A stretch of 64,000 nt of DNA. It comes from Aricia agestis. Its lineage: Eukaryota > Arthropoda > Insecta > Lepidoptera > Lycaenidae. The notes below the pieces were generated by a model. That model saw nothing but the letters and a program-made list of their open reading frames with translations, did no database searches and had not been told where the DNA came from. Of this stretch, positions 10,520 to 55,869 are shown one piece after another (positions within the stretch are counted from its first letter, which is position 1; each line of letters begins with the position of its first letter). The stretch is from positions 136,501 to 200,500 of the forward strand of contig NC_056406.1 in assembly GCF_905147365.1 (NCBI RefSeq), given 5' to 3'. The translations under genes and the position numbers were made by a program.

Positions 10520-10909
10520 TAGAGATTTTTGAATAAATCAATACTCAGATCAAAAATCATAGTAATTATGCCAAATTTTAAAACTTATTTATCCCCATTA
10601 CACAACCTTACCCATAAACTATAATTTATTATTGATAGGTGGTTACGTCACTGCATAGAAAGTACTGAGTAGTGAGTTATATAAAAGCGTGTAAAACAAT
10701 CTAAAGAATCGAAAAATGGAACTTGAGATGGTACCACCTCATATGTAGAAACACTTAAGAGCAAGCGATAGCGCGATGGAGACGACTCTTAGCGCCATCT
10801 GTTATGAATTTTGGGAACGAACTTAATTTGAATAAATTTACGCATTTTCACCACCTTACAACCCCTTTTTCCAGTTAAAAAGTAGCCTATGTCCTTTCTC
10901 AGGCTTTAG
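10520..10909 (-). mobile_element. Helitron fragment (same family as 23653-24285)
   Basis: GCCAAATTTTAAAACTTATT, the GATAGGTGGTTACGTCACTG line, a CACCACCTTACAACCCC block and TAGCCTATGTCCTTTCTCAG match the interior of the Helitrons at 23653 and 50895 in the reverse orientation. It is cut at 10910 by an inserted repeat and lacks its hairpin end. Confidence 0.7.
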
Positions 10910-10910
10910 A

Positions 10911-11030
10911 CCAGGGATGTTGCGAATATCCGCATCCGCAAATGCGGAGCATCCGCATAGATTTGGACATCCGCATCTGCATCCGCAATAAATGAATGCG
11001 GATTTTTATGCGGATGCGAATGTCATTAAT
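10911..11030. mobile_element. hAT-type MITE fragment with GCGGAT satellite
   Basis: CAGGGATGTTGCGAATATCC begins abruptly inside Helitron sequence, as expected for a hAT-type end (CAGGG). It is followed by repeated ATCCGCAT units on both strands to about 11030. The right end was not found, so length and target duplication are unknown. Confidence 0.5.
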
Positions 11031-11039
11031 TACGAGTTG

Positions 11040-12385
11040 CGACAAGAAAAAATAAGGTGGGGCCTGTGAATGGCCCGTGCCGTTTGCGCGTGACAAATGA
11101 ACAATGGGAGCGAAAAAGCTGGCCAAGTGCGTATCGGCCACGCACAATAGAGAGTTCCGTAGTAGTAACAGTTTTTGATAAGTTTTGTATTGCCTAACAT
11201 TCCTGCATCGCGCTATCGAAGTTTCGGAGAACGGCAAGATATATACAACGTCTGAAATGACGTCAGTGGGCTTCGGCCTGACCGAGCATGCTATCTCTCT
11301 CGGTCGGAAGATCTTCCTTTTCGGCCGCCACTAACAACGTTAAACTACTAATATATATTGTTAAGTTTATATAATTTTATGTATGTTAGTCATTAAGGTA
11401 TATATTGTATGGGCCTACGTAGAATGATTTAAATCTCGAGTCTAGGGTAGTTCGAAACAATACTCAGATAAATGTGTAATCGTTGTCATATTCTGAGTTC
11501 CGCTCTGGTAGAATCTGATGTACATTCTACCGATTCAACTCGTAAATCACGTCGGAGTTAGTTTACTCTAAAATTATTAAGGAGTCGTGGTTCAAACCTT
11601 ACCTTACATTGAAACGGACATATTCAGCGACATCCGGCAGTCGGCAATCGGCACGATGGGGACGATGGACGATTTATAATTCCGGACGTCATGTTATCGT
11701 GGACGCCGACTTTCACAATAAAACGTTGGGTACGTTACGGGGGGCAACATACCTGTTTCGAGAAGACGGTCGGTCCTGGTATATTGAAACAAAAAATCCT
11801 GAAAATTGACTTTTATTAATCTGACTGAATAGATACATATTTTGTTTCCGACACTTCGTTTTGAGCAGAGTAGGTAACACGCTTTTAATTCCCACTTGCT
11901 AGAAAAATGGACGCCCCTACATGGGTACGCCTATGGATTTGGTTAGTGGGTGACTAACGATTTGAAATTGGACGAGGACGAGGAAAATTATTTGAAATAA
12001 AATAAATGTGGATTTCATGTGTAGCTAGTTATATTAACCGGCCGACGAAGGAGGTTCGCTCAGATTACTAGGAAAAATTATGCAATCGCCCTAATGCTAT
12101 AAAATTATCGTTAGCTAGCTATCCACTTCGTCCGCCTACGTCCTCGCTTATTTTATGATACCAAATAAAAAAACGTACGCAACGGATACGCCGTAGGACG
12201 CTTCCTCCTCGTCCGGTGAACGAAAAATCGATCCAACATGATCCAACCACAGACGAAACGCGTGGAGCTCGGTGATCGGGATTCGGGAGGCTTCTCTTGT
12301 TACTTATCAGTCAGCCGAACTGCGGAGTGCGGGGGGCGGGGGGCGGGGGGCGGCGGGGTAGCTAATGGCGTGTGTCGTGTCGCAG
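11040..12385 (+). other. Non-coding stretch, probably intron of the G-protein alpha gene
   Basis: This leads directly into the splice acceptor TCGCAG at 12380-12385. It contains a 66-codon open frame (11609-11809) with no recognised domain and no splice support. The G-rich tract GGGGGGCGGGGGGCGGGGGG at about 12330-12355 lies close upstream of the acceptor. The N-terminal exons of the G-protein (P-loop GAGESGKST) were not seen in this window. Confidence 0.55.
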
Positions 12386-13640
12386 GACGTGGCGTCGCAG
12401 CCGGACTTCGACTACCCGGCGGAGTTCTACGAGCACACGGAGGAGCTGTGGCGCGACGGCGGCGTGCAGCGCACCTACGAGCGCAGCAACGAGTACCAGC
12501 TCATCGACTGCGCCAAGTAGTGAGTGCCCTCGACTATTCGTTCTTCGAGCGACGGATGAAAATGACGATATTCATTACTCGTTCATTGAGGATGCTAAAT
12601 ATGTAAACTCTAGTGAGGTCTAGTCGTACGTAGTGTTCGGAGCGGATTTTAATAAATCTGGCACATTTTTTTCCGTGGCTTTATTATTTATAAAGTTTGT
12701 CAACTCGACTACATTTCGATTCCCTCCAAAAGCGATTAACAGAAATGAGAAATGACTCAAAAGTTAAAAACGAGCCAATCGGGCATTTCCTCAAAACGGG
12801 CTACCCCTCCCGATGCACTGACCCGTCGCGCGTCTGTCGCAGCTTCCTGGACCAGGTGCACGTCATCAAGCGGCCGGACTACACGCCCACGGAGCAGGAC
12901 ATCCTCCGCTGTCGAGTCCTCACCTCCGGCATCTTCGAGACGCAGTTCGTCGTCGACAAAGTCAATTTCCAGTGAGTATATCCCCTAACCCCCCACGTGT
13001 CCCCCCGCGTCCCGCGCCCCTGACCGTCTCGCGTGTCCGCAGCATGTTCGACGTGGGCGGGCAGCGCGACGAGCGGCGCAAGTGGATCCAGTGCTTCAAC
13101 GACGTGACCGCCATCATCTTCGTGACGGCCTGCTCCTCGTACAACATGGTGCTGCGCGAGGACCCCACGCAGAACCGCCTGCGCGAGTCCCTCGACTTGT
13201 TCAAGAGCATATGGAACAACCGATGGCTGCGGACCATCTCTGTCATCCTGTTCCTGAACAAGCAGGACCTGCTGGCCGAGAAGGTGGTGGCCGGCAAGTC
13301 GCGCCTGGAGGAGTACTTCAGCGAGTTCGCGCGCTACCAGACGCCGCCCGACGCTGCGCTAGACCCGCGCGACCACCCCGACGTCGCGCGCGCCAAGTAC
13401 TTCATCCGCGACGAGTTCCTGGTGAGTACCGCCCCCTCCTGCCCCCCACCCCCGCCCCCGCCCCCGCTGCGCTAACCCGCCCGTGTGTTGCAGCGCATCA
13501 GCACGGCGAGCGGCGACGGCAAGCACTACTGCTACCCGCACTTCACGTGCGCCGTCGACACCGAGAACATCAAGCGCGTGTTCAACGACTGCCGCGACAT
13601 CATCCAGCGCATGCACCTGCGCCAGTACGAGCTGCTCTAA
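12386..13640 (+). CDS. Galphas: G-protein alpha subunit, stimulatory (Gs), last four exons
   Basis: Exons 12386-12519, 12843-12971, 13043-13421 and 13494-13640 join in phase to 262 codons plus TAA. All junctions are GT-AG with GTGAGT donors. Gs couples activated receptors to adenylyl cyclase at the inner plasma membrane. Visible motifs: switch [13 protein letters not shown] with the Arg that cholera toxin modifies and the Mg-binding Thr; [16 protein letters not shown] (G3, switch II with the catalytic Gln); FLNKQDLL (G4, guanine recognition); TCAVDTENI (G5); and the Gs-specific C-terminus RQYELL that contacts receptors. The first exon shown starts in the helical domain at [11 protein letters not shown]. 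The P-loop exons lie upstream and outside what I could find, so the gene is partial here. Codon use is strongly GC-rich compared with the flanks. Introns are 323, 71 and 72 bp. Confidence 0.97.
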
Positions 13641-16366
13641 CCGCCCCCCGCCCCACCCCCGCGCGCCCCCCGCGCCGCCCCCGGATGACCTCCTCGTATT
13701 TTGTATAAAATATTGCCTCCGGTCTCTGTGCCTAGTGATTATTTTGAAAACTGAATTTTCGAATGTACGATGAGTACGTCCGCGACCGTGAAGCTCGGTC
13801 ACTCGGAGCGAACGTGCGATCGAGCAGCGGACGTGTGCGCGCGCCGGGGGTCGAGACTATCCCAGGTCGAGCGATCGGTCGTCTTATTGAACTATATCCG
13901 GGCGGACGACATACAGTGTGACGCATCGCGACCCTCAAGCGGAGCGCCGGAGCCGCCGGGCCCGGCTCGCTCCTCGGCCGATCGCTACCGCAATATACTG
14001 AGCCCGATCTATACCGATATGTGAGTATTTGTAAGTTAGTGTCGCGTAGCTGCGACGCGCCGCCGCCGCGCGGCAACCGAGGCTAGGTCCCCGCCCGCCG
14101 ACGCGCTCCTCCGCGTCGGGGGCGCAACATCGCAACGTTCGCCGATCTCGGCTACGATTATTCGAGTGATGAGGTCCCATCGACGTCGTAGTTTTAGCAC
14201 AAACGCAAGAATACCGCTCTCGAAATATATATATATACATATATACATACATTCTTTTGTAAATAGAGTCGAGAGACCGAAGCACGCGCGACGGCGGAGG
14301 CCGTCGTGTTGTACATTGATCGTTTTCGACGCGTCGGTCACCGGTCGCGCGTCGCGGGCGCCGGTGAGCGACGTCGGAGCGACTCGTACGAGTCGGTCTT
14401 TTCTGTCTGTATATTTTTGATTGCTATATTTTCCTCGAACGAGTTTTATACGCATAATTAACTATTTTTAATTACTTTCGTTTCGTTCTCGTTATCGTTA
14501 GGTTACGTTATAGTATATAATAATATTATACTTTAGTTTAGTGAACGTCTTCCATGTGCTTAGGTTTTGCTCGGCCGGCGACGCGGTCGCGGGCGCTCGT
14601 CCGGCCGGCCCGGCCGAGCCCGCGACGGACACGCGACCGAGCCCCAGTTCAGACACGCCGGATATCGCGCGGTTTTTTTTTCTTAGAGTTCTATCAACGC
14701 TCACGCTACAGCGCGCGGACCGTGTATTCGCGCAGCAGCTAAACTTTACCGCAAGGAAATAACGCAACAAAAGGTTTTACCCCAGTCACGTCATCCAGTG
14801 TCGCCGACGCCAGAAACGTAAAAACAACAGTAGGTATTTAATGAAAGTGCCACATCGTATACTAACTCTTTTTAATATTAAAGCTATAGTATTCATATCC
14901 ATTAGAAATTACGAATTATTATTTTAAAATCGACAATTAAAAAAATTGTCACTTTAATGTTTAATTTCTACATCCGTAGGTAATTTCCGAGTTCCGACTC
15001 ATTCTCCTCGAAATGATACTTATTTTGTTCTTCACGTGGCTTTCCGGGGCTTCAAATCAGTCTTTTGCGAGTTAGCGTGTTTGCAAACAATATAGGGTCG
15101 CCTTTATTCACGACACTTTGAAGATTTTAGGCATAAAACAAGACGCGGACGTCGAGGAACAAATAGTAAGGTCGGTAAGACTGACCGCGCACCGCACGAC
15201 CACCACACCGCACGTCCGCCGCGTCTGAACCCGGGCTCGCGCCGCCGCGACGTGCGTGACCGCGCGTATCGCCGCGACCGACCGGCGCGACTCGTGCCAT
15301 ACGCGACCCCGCTGAACCGTCGCGAATTCGCTACTTATGTTTTAATTGAAGCGATTACTGTTATTTTTTTAAAATATATATTAATATATAAACAATTTTT
15401 TTGTGTTAATCTTCGTACGTAAGTAGGAAATTATATAAAATGACGTGGAACCTTCGACGTTATAATAATTTTCGTCGCGAACGCGACCCGACGGGAGTTT
15501 TCGGTGGACGTAAGCGACGGAGCGCACCCGACCGCAGCGCGGCGCCGAGACGGGGCGCCGCCGCCGCTAGCCGCCCGCTCCGGCGGCCGGGGGCGGCGGG
15601 CGGCGGTGACGCGGACGCGGGTCGCGGCGGCGGCGGCCCGCGTCCGGCGATAGATACACGCAATAACGAGTGAGTCACATAATATGTAAAAAGTAGATTA
15701 GTATATTTTCTATGTTCTGTCGATGCGTAGATTGAATACTGCCATGTCGATGTCGTTCACTAGCGAGCCGCGGCGCCCGGAGCTCGGTTCTCGCGCGGGC
15801 CCGCCGCCCGCCGCCCGGTGGCCATAGGCATATAGTATCGACCGATTTCTTCTTTTTTATCAACATTTTGTGTAGGTGTTAAGTGTCCCGGCGCACAAGT
15901 TCACGAGCGGAGCGACGACCGCCGTCCGCGGTCCGTCCGCCCTCGTCTCTTTACGATTAGCTATCGCATTTAATAATATTTTTGTAATACGATGCACAAA
16001 GTACCGTCGCGCGGATCGGCCGCCGCCGCCGCCCCGGCCTCCACCGGACTGCGGATCGACTCCTATATACTGAAAATCTATATTTTTAACAAATTTAATT
16101 TTTAATATACCTTATATTACGATAAAATTCCTAATGATTAAAAATGAAATTTTTAATATATTATTATGTGTATAGTAGGTAGTGTTTATTGCAAGTAAAT
16201 AATAATTATATCTAAATGCTTTATTATTTGGACGTTCCCGATGGGTCGCAGAACTAACCGAGCGTGCTGCGTGAGTACCTCGAGAAGTTCTCCAGCTGAT
16301 GTGTACACAGATCAGTATGTTTCAGGCATTTTGAATCCGACTTAATGTATGTAAAAATAAATGTTG
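13641..16366 (+). other. Probable long 3' UTR of the Gs gene
   Basis: After the stop the DNA stays unusually GC- and CpG-rich to about 16070, in contrast with the AT-rich surroundings, then turns AT-rich up to an AATAAA at 16356-16361. No recognisable exon lies between. The Arg- and Ala-rich open frames here (for example 15440-15673) are typical of GC-rich non-coding DNA. A separate CpG-island promoter or non-coding RNA inside the stretch cannot be excluded. Confidence 0.5.
16356..16361 (+). promoter_or_regulatory. Candidate polyadenylation signal AATAAA for the Gs transcript
   Basis: AATAAA is followed within 25 bp by TGTTGTTTT, a GU/U-rich element. It is the first good signal after the GC-rich tail. 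Confidence 0.45.
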
Positions 16367-16521
16367 TTTTAAAACTGTTCTCTTTTATTTCGAATCCCTC
16401 GTCCTTAGAGTATTAAATATGAATAACAGTGGTGTAGAGCGCGCATAACGAAGTGGGGTGGGAAGTGGGATCAGTAATCAGTATGCACAAGTGAGAACAA
16501 CACGGCGTTTAAATTTTTAAA

Positions 16522-16605
16522 ATGGTCAAAATATGTGCAGTTCGATCTTGTAAAAACGATTTAGGAAGCATAGCTCAGTCAACAAAGTACGGTAGTTGTA
16601 GAATG
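16522..16605 (+). pseudogene. Possible THAP zinc-finger start, broken
   Basis: ATG at 16522 begins MVKICAVRSCKND, with the C-x4-C spacing and AVxxCKN sequence seen at the start of THAP DNA-binding domains. The expected FHxFP and the downstream Cys/His are absent; after about 28 codons the sequence becomes the dispersed repeat R2 and the frame ends at 16726. An upstream CAGTGGTGTAGAGCG (16429) looks like a hAT-type end. It is probably a fragment of a transposon or of a captured THAP exon. Confidence 0.35.
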
Positions 16606-16649
16606 CGTGTGCGGGAACCTAAGCAATTTCTGCAGGAACTTATTCAAGG

Positions 16650-17800
16650 TGGTAACCGATTCAGTGCGGATGACACGGGAGCCGTGTCATATAAAAAACG
16701 CTTGTATCTCCCTCGAATTACACTTTAGAAGGTTTCACTCTGAACAAAATCATCTTGATAGGGATGATGACAAGGTCAAAGATAAGCGAATTTTGTTAAT
16801 AAAATACAGAAATCACGGTAAAAAATAAGTGTTCCCAAAATTTCAGCTTGATAGCATTTGTATTTTTTTGTTATGCGCCTTCAAAGTTGGATATTCAAGT
16901 CGATTTTTTTTTTTCAATTAAATTTCTTAATATTTGTATATATCGGCGCAACAGTAAATTATAAGAGTAGAACTATAGACAATTTATTACTTCCTTTTTA
17001 ATAACAATCAAAATTACAATGAACCATTGATTAAAATATTATTTATTGATTTTTAAGTGTAGATTCTTATTTTGAAATGTTAAAATTATTAAAAATAAAA
17101 TACTTCCGGTGTTAATACTAAAATCAAAAGGTGTCATTTAAGTTTTCTTGATTTGTAAATGTTAATTATAATTTTTAAATGCTATTGCATTAAAAACATG
17201 ATTTAAATTACTGTTATTACTTTTTATAATCGTTTGTTTAAAAAATTGCAATATTTACAACAATTGAGAATAACATTATTTGTTGTTTAGCTTAAATAAT
17301 AAAAATAATTAAGTTTACTAATTTGTAAATTTAAATATTGATTTTTGATGTAATAATTACAACTCATAACATTTGTTTCTTTAAAATTGCATTAGGTACT
17401 TTGTAAACAAGTTCAAACCCTATAAAACCTGCCGCACAACACTCAATCGGTTCTGTTTGATTTGAGCTGTTGTGCAGTAAGGATCAAATAATAGTGTTGT
17501 TACGCTAAATCTTAAGAAGAAATTTGTGAGTTGTGTTAAGAATAGTTGGAATAAAAGTGTTTTTGAATTTAAAAAGAAGAGTTTTACTTTTCTACTTATA
17601 TCAGCATGAGTTCTGAATTTGATAATAATTTGGATAAAGAAAGTGATGTCAGCAATGCTGACATCACACATTTTAAAAACAATACTGGTGTTCTTCCTTC
17701 GTCATATACAATTCGATAACTTATGCAATTAAAAGCAACTTTTGTTTTGAAACCACTTTCATAAACGCAATATTTAATATACCTGTTTGAACAAAGTTGT
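16650..17800 (+). repeat. Dispersed repeat R2, long form with about 770 extra bp
   Basis: The outer parts (16650-16930 and 17706-17800) match the short form at 9640-9960. The extra block 16938-17705 is AT-rich and holds a TATA-like CTATAAAAC at about 17419 and a 37-codon open frame at 17606. Related outer sequence (CCGATTCAGTGCGGAT, TTGTATCTCCCTC) recurs at 18085-18300. Confidence 0.6.
17606..17719 (+). CDS. Short open frame, 37 codons, unknown
   Basis: ATG-TAA frame with an acidic start (MSSEFDNNLDKESDV). It lies about 190 bp downstream of a TATA-like box, inside sequence that is absent from the sister repeat at 9.8 kb. Acidic starts of this kind are common in DNA-transposon transposases, but no domain is present. 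It may be the stub of a truncated element gene or chance. Confidence 0.2.
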   Translation: MSSEFDNNLDKESDVSNADITHFKNNTGVLPSSYTIR

Positions 17801-18079
17801 CTCCCGATGCGTACAAACTACGAAAGACTGACGTCATACTTTCGTAGCACTTTGTATGGAGCGTTACGGGCAGGTCTTTTTTATGAAATATTTGAATAGT
17901 CATATCTTGGTGAATTTTTAAGCTATCAGAGTCATTCTTTCAACGATGTTCCTATTTTTTAAGTGTCTTTCAATTACCGGTAAGAAAAAGAAATAGTCAT
18001 CATGCGTATTTTCCACGTAGAACAAGCTTATGGGCTTTGCCTCTGAATATTCTGTGAATTGAAAAAAAGTAGTGAACCT

Positions 18080-19055
18080 TTTCTGACCGATTCAGTGCGG
18101 ATTACACGGCAGCCGCGTCTTATATGGGTTTTTAACGTGTGGCGTATGACACGTGAGCCGTGTCATTTAGAAAGCGATTGTATCTCCCTCAAATAATACT
18201 TTTGAAGGTTCTACTCCGAACAAAACCGTCTTAATATTCTACGTTAAACAAGCCTATAGGCTTCATTTCTGAATATTCTGTGAATTGAAAAAAGGGGCTG
18301 ACTTTTTTAGCCCGGCCATACGCCGCAACCCAATTATTTTCTTATAAAATATATCGAAAATCGATATAATAATATTATATCGAGAAAACTTCGTTTTTAT
18401 GTATAGAATTGGCCAGTTCATATATTTTTTGTTTCCTCATGGTTCCCATCATCAAACCACCACTTTTGTGAACCTGTTACCAACTCGGAACCGGATCAAT
18501 CGGAAGAAATACCCCATACAACAAAAGAAAAATTTTGAAAATCGGTTCACAAGTGGCGAAGTAATCGTTGAACACACAAAAAATATCCACAGCCGAACGT
18601 ATAACCTCCTCATTTTTGGAAGTCGGTTAAAAAAACTTAACAACGAACTTTAAATTTATCTACGAACTTATAATTTACATCGGAAACCCAGATCTATTTA
18701 ATATACTTATTTTTCTAACTTTGAAACCTACAAAAGGTTTGCAACATCTGACCAAAAAATTCGCTTACCTGCCATTTTCAGGTTAAAACTTAGTAAAACT
18801 ACTCGAAATCAACTCAAAACAACAACGTAGCTTTCCGTTAACATCAATGGTTTGGGTTCAATTAAATAAATCAAGTTAATAAACACGTAAAAACCAAGAA
18901 AAACATTAAACCTTTTTGAACGTGGCGGTGTCACCCGGTAGCCGTGTCATCTACTTCTATGGCGTATGACACGGCTTACGTGTCACGAGAAAATTGTATG
19001 CCGCCACGACTGAAAGTCTTCAAAACGGTGCCGCATTGAATCGGTTAATACCTTA
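18080..19055. repeat. Fragments of repeat R2 and a GTGTCAT palindromic repeat
   Basis: At 18085-18300 and 18917-19052 lie segments rich in GACACG/CGTGTC (for example GCCGTGTCAT and GGCGTATGACACG) that also occur at 16665-16700. Between them (18400-18900) is an AT-rich piece resembling the reverse of the CCGATTTTCAAAATTT region of the Helitron A family. No gene seen. Confidence 0.5.
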
Positions 19056-19114
19056 TAATTACGCAGTGGTTCACTTTTCTTTGGGGTAATTTAAAATAAT
19101 ATATTCATTGTTTT

Positions 19115-19668
19115 ATAAAGTATCTTTATTAAAATAAAAATACACCCGCACAAAACTGAACATACTAAAATAAAACCTTACACAATAATGAGTGGGAGCG
19201 TCCGCGGCCGACGTCGACTCCGCGGCACAAACAGAAAGTAAAACAACACTAGCGACAAACGAGCATCTTCAGGGGACCTACTGACAATATTCTGCGGAGG
19301 GACACGAGGACGTATGCCAAATGAGTACTCCGACCTGACGCGCGCAGTATTATCTGCGTCACTCACGTTTACGGTTTAAGGCCCAACGCTAGAATACAAA
19401 CACAATATAATAATATGGCATCACTTTGACTCGAACGGTTAACAAACAAAACCAGCGCGCTCCGGAACTCCGCCCCCGCACACGACCCACGCCCCGTCTG
19501 TTCGTCCACGCGATCGCGAGCCGGCGTCGGCGGCCGGCGCGGCCCCGGTCTCGATTCCGTATACTAATTAAGCGTCATCGGAAGTGTACACTAAAACACT
19601 AAAAGTTCCCGCCGCCGCCGAGCTCCTGTAATATCCGGCGGCGGCGGTGGGCGGGCGGGCGGGCGGTC
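19115..19668 (-). other. eco: 3' UTR of the eco gene
   Basis: It follows the TGA at 19669-19671 on the - strand and runs to a polyadenylation signal, AATAAA read on the - strand at 19125-19130. GC-rich near the stop, then AT-rich. The tail-to-tail Gs gene ends about 2.7 kb away. Confidence 0.65.
19125..19130 (-). promoter_or_regulatory. eco: Polyadenylation signal AATAAA of eco
   Basis: Reverse complement of TTTATT. It is about 540 bp after the stop codon and is the first canonical hexamer on that strand. Confidence 0.6.
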
Positions 19669-53489
<33,821 letters not shown>

Positions 53490-53839
53490 CGTTCTTCACA
53501 CTTAAGATGCCCCAACATTAAAACCGAACCACTCTAGCCTCGGCTAGCGCGACTTGCTCACGGACACCTGCTTTTAGCGCCACCCGAGTTAATGTGCTTG
53601 TTACTAACAGAAAAATACTTCATTACGATTTAATCTTTCTTACAAAGGAACTCGTGGAACTAATAAACAGTCACCATTATTAAAAACCAAGGAAACAACG
53701 TAAAACTACAAAAAAGTTATCGCTAAAACACAGAAATAAGGCCATCCGCCACAGCCCACAATCGTGTACGGTACCGAAAGTTTTTGTTTGCTTGGCGCGT
53801 AAACAACTGTCAAGTGTCAACTATCAAGTCTAAAAAGTC
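53490..53839 (-). promoter_or_regulatory. eco: Probable 5' UTR and promoter region of eco
   Basis: About 350 bp between the start codon and the first mobile element. No TATA box close to the ATG was seen on the - strand; CGCTAGCCGAGGC and GGTACCGTACACG are the GC-rich words. The transcription start cannot be placed from sequence alone. Confidence 0.35.
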
Positions 53840-55203
53840 CAGGGTGACCATATTTAAATTACTGATCCTGCCAAAATTTGGTCAAAAAACTGCCAAATCC
53901 TGCCAAAACCTGTAGTAAAAAATGCCTAAATACTGCCATCTTTATTTACTGTTGTTTTAAAGTAAGAAAAGTAAAAATACACATAGAATAATATATTGCA
54001 TTTTTTATAAGATTAAACATTCGCATCGTCTTCTTCAATTTCTTCATCTTTATACATAGATTTGTTCATGCGATTCAAAATTTATTTTGTAGGTTTGAAG
54101 GAAAATTTGCAATCACTATGCTCACCATTCATGCAACTTAGATGGAACACTCGATGCAACATGTTTGTTTATAAAATCGGCCAAGTGCGAGTCGGGCTCG
54201 CTCACAAAGGGTTCCGTACTGTTACAGAGAGAAATCAGAAAGTACTTAGGCAAAAAATTGTGTTTTTTATGGGATCAAATATTTATTTTATTAAAATTTT
54301 ATTATAATTAAGTAATAATTAAATTACAAAATATATAATTAAGGATTTTGTGAAAATTTAAACCCTCTTACTAATAAACGCTGTATAAGCTTTGAATAGT
54401 TACACAGTATTTTGTCTTCTTCAATCCAATTAAAAATGTCACTTGTGTGACAGGAACAAAACACTGTATAACTATTCGTAGCTTATATTTATTCGTAAGG
54501 GGGTATGTGTTTAGCTGTTGCCATTATTGATTACGAGCAAAAAACTCATGTTTGTTGTATGGGGGCCCCCCTTGAATATTACTTTTATTTTGATTTTAGT
54601 ATTTGTTGCTCCGGTTGCTTGGTTTAGCGGCACCGGAAATATACAATCTGTGAAAATTCCAGAACTCTAGCTATAGTGGTTCTTGAGATACAGATTACGG
54701 TTCTTGAGATACTTGAAGACAGACAGACGGACAGACAGACATCAAAGTCTCATGAACAGGGTCCCGTTTTTACCCTTTGGGTACGGAACCCTAAAAACGG
54801 TTCCGAGTTTTTGTATTGATTTGGGAGAACATTCTTTCGCATGAAGCGTTGGTAAGCATAACAATCCCTTTGAAAAATTTAAAATTACAGTATAATTTTA
54901 AATGTTTCAAATTTCTATTAGAATTTCGCATTCTGCCTATTGCACCCAAAAATTATCTACACTTAAAACAGAATTTGAAAGAAAGAAAGAAAATAAATTT
55001 ATTTGGTAATATTAATTTGAATTACTACCACCAGATTCTTATAAATCACTGACTTCTTTGATGCAAAAATAACATTTATTTTTCATACCCAAATCCTGCC
55101 AAAACCTGCCAAATTTTTAAAACGTCAACCGATGATGCCACAGGCCAAAATAAGACGCCAATCCTGCCAAAATGGCAGGAACCTGCCACTTATGGTCACC
55201 ATG
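53840..55203. mobile_element. Possible hAT-like element with GGTGACCATA ends
   Basis: CAGGGTGACCATA at the left and, inverted, CATGGTGACCATA at the right, both followed by copies of TCCTGCCAAAA. CTAAAAAG and CTAAAAAC flank the two sides, an imperfect 8-bp match set back 2 bp from the left end. A TCTG-family repeat is nested at 54174-54796. Confidence 0.6.
54174..54796 (-). repeat. TCTG-family dispersed repeat
   Basis: TCGGCCAAGTGCGAGTCGGG at one end, GACAGACGGACAGACAGAC and GGGTACGGAACCCTA at the other. Nested inside 53840-55203. Confidence 0.8.
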
Positions 55204-55869
55204 CTAAAAACCATAGGTTTATAGTACCTCAATATTGTCTATAGTACCTCAATGCTAAAAACTGTCAAAATATTTTTTTAAACTACAGAATACAGATTCT
55301 GCTTCTTTGGATTGGGCCATAGACATAATATATACTGATGGGATTGGGCGGACCAGGGTCCAGGACCAGAGAGAAGTTGGTTTTCGTCACAGATTAGTTT
55401 TCGCCATGGAGGTAGTCGTGTTCGTTTCGTTTTTCAATGCACATTGCGCATGCGCAAAATTAAAAGTTACTATCAGTGTGAGTGTTGCATGGACTTAATA
55501 TGTACTACGTAGTACATATTAATTCCATGGAGTGTTGTCTCATGTATCATGTTCTAAAATCCAAAGAGAATGTCATAACTCATATACTACGTAACAAGAG
55601 GTCGGACTTAGAAGAAAAAAAATTAACAATTATTATTTTTTTAAATTGAAACTAAAGTTAAAATTTTCAAGTGCAAAACCTTCCACTCTAAACATACCAA
55701 AAATTTAAAAATAAAGGAATGAGCTCAAGTAAATATTTTATTTCAATAAAAATTATTGTATATAGCTAAATAAACACAAAACAATAAAAGATTTAATCCA
55801 CAAGGTTTAGGCAACAAATCCGTCCGCTGCGTACGTTCCGATTCCGATCCAGTGGACGCGCATACATAC

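Noticed and set aside
11609..11809. 66-codon frame upstream of the Gs exons
   Set aside because: No domain recognised, no splice acceptor or donor in phase with the next Gs exon, and it does not resemble the missing Gs N-terminus.
13082..13708. 208-codon frame overlapping the Gs exons in another phase
   Set aside because: GC-rich coding DNA leaves the alternative frame open. The Gs frame has all G-protein motifs and correct splice sites.
15440..15673. Arg-rich 77-codon gene in the GC-rich island
   Set aside because: Composition-driven frame with no conserved motif; the opposite strand is equally open.
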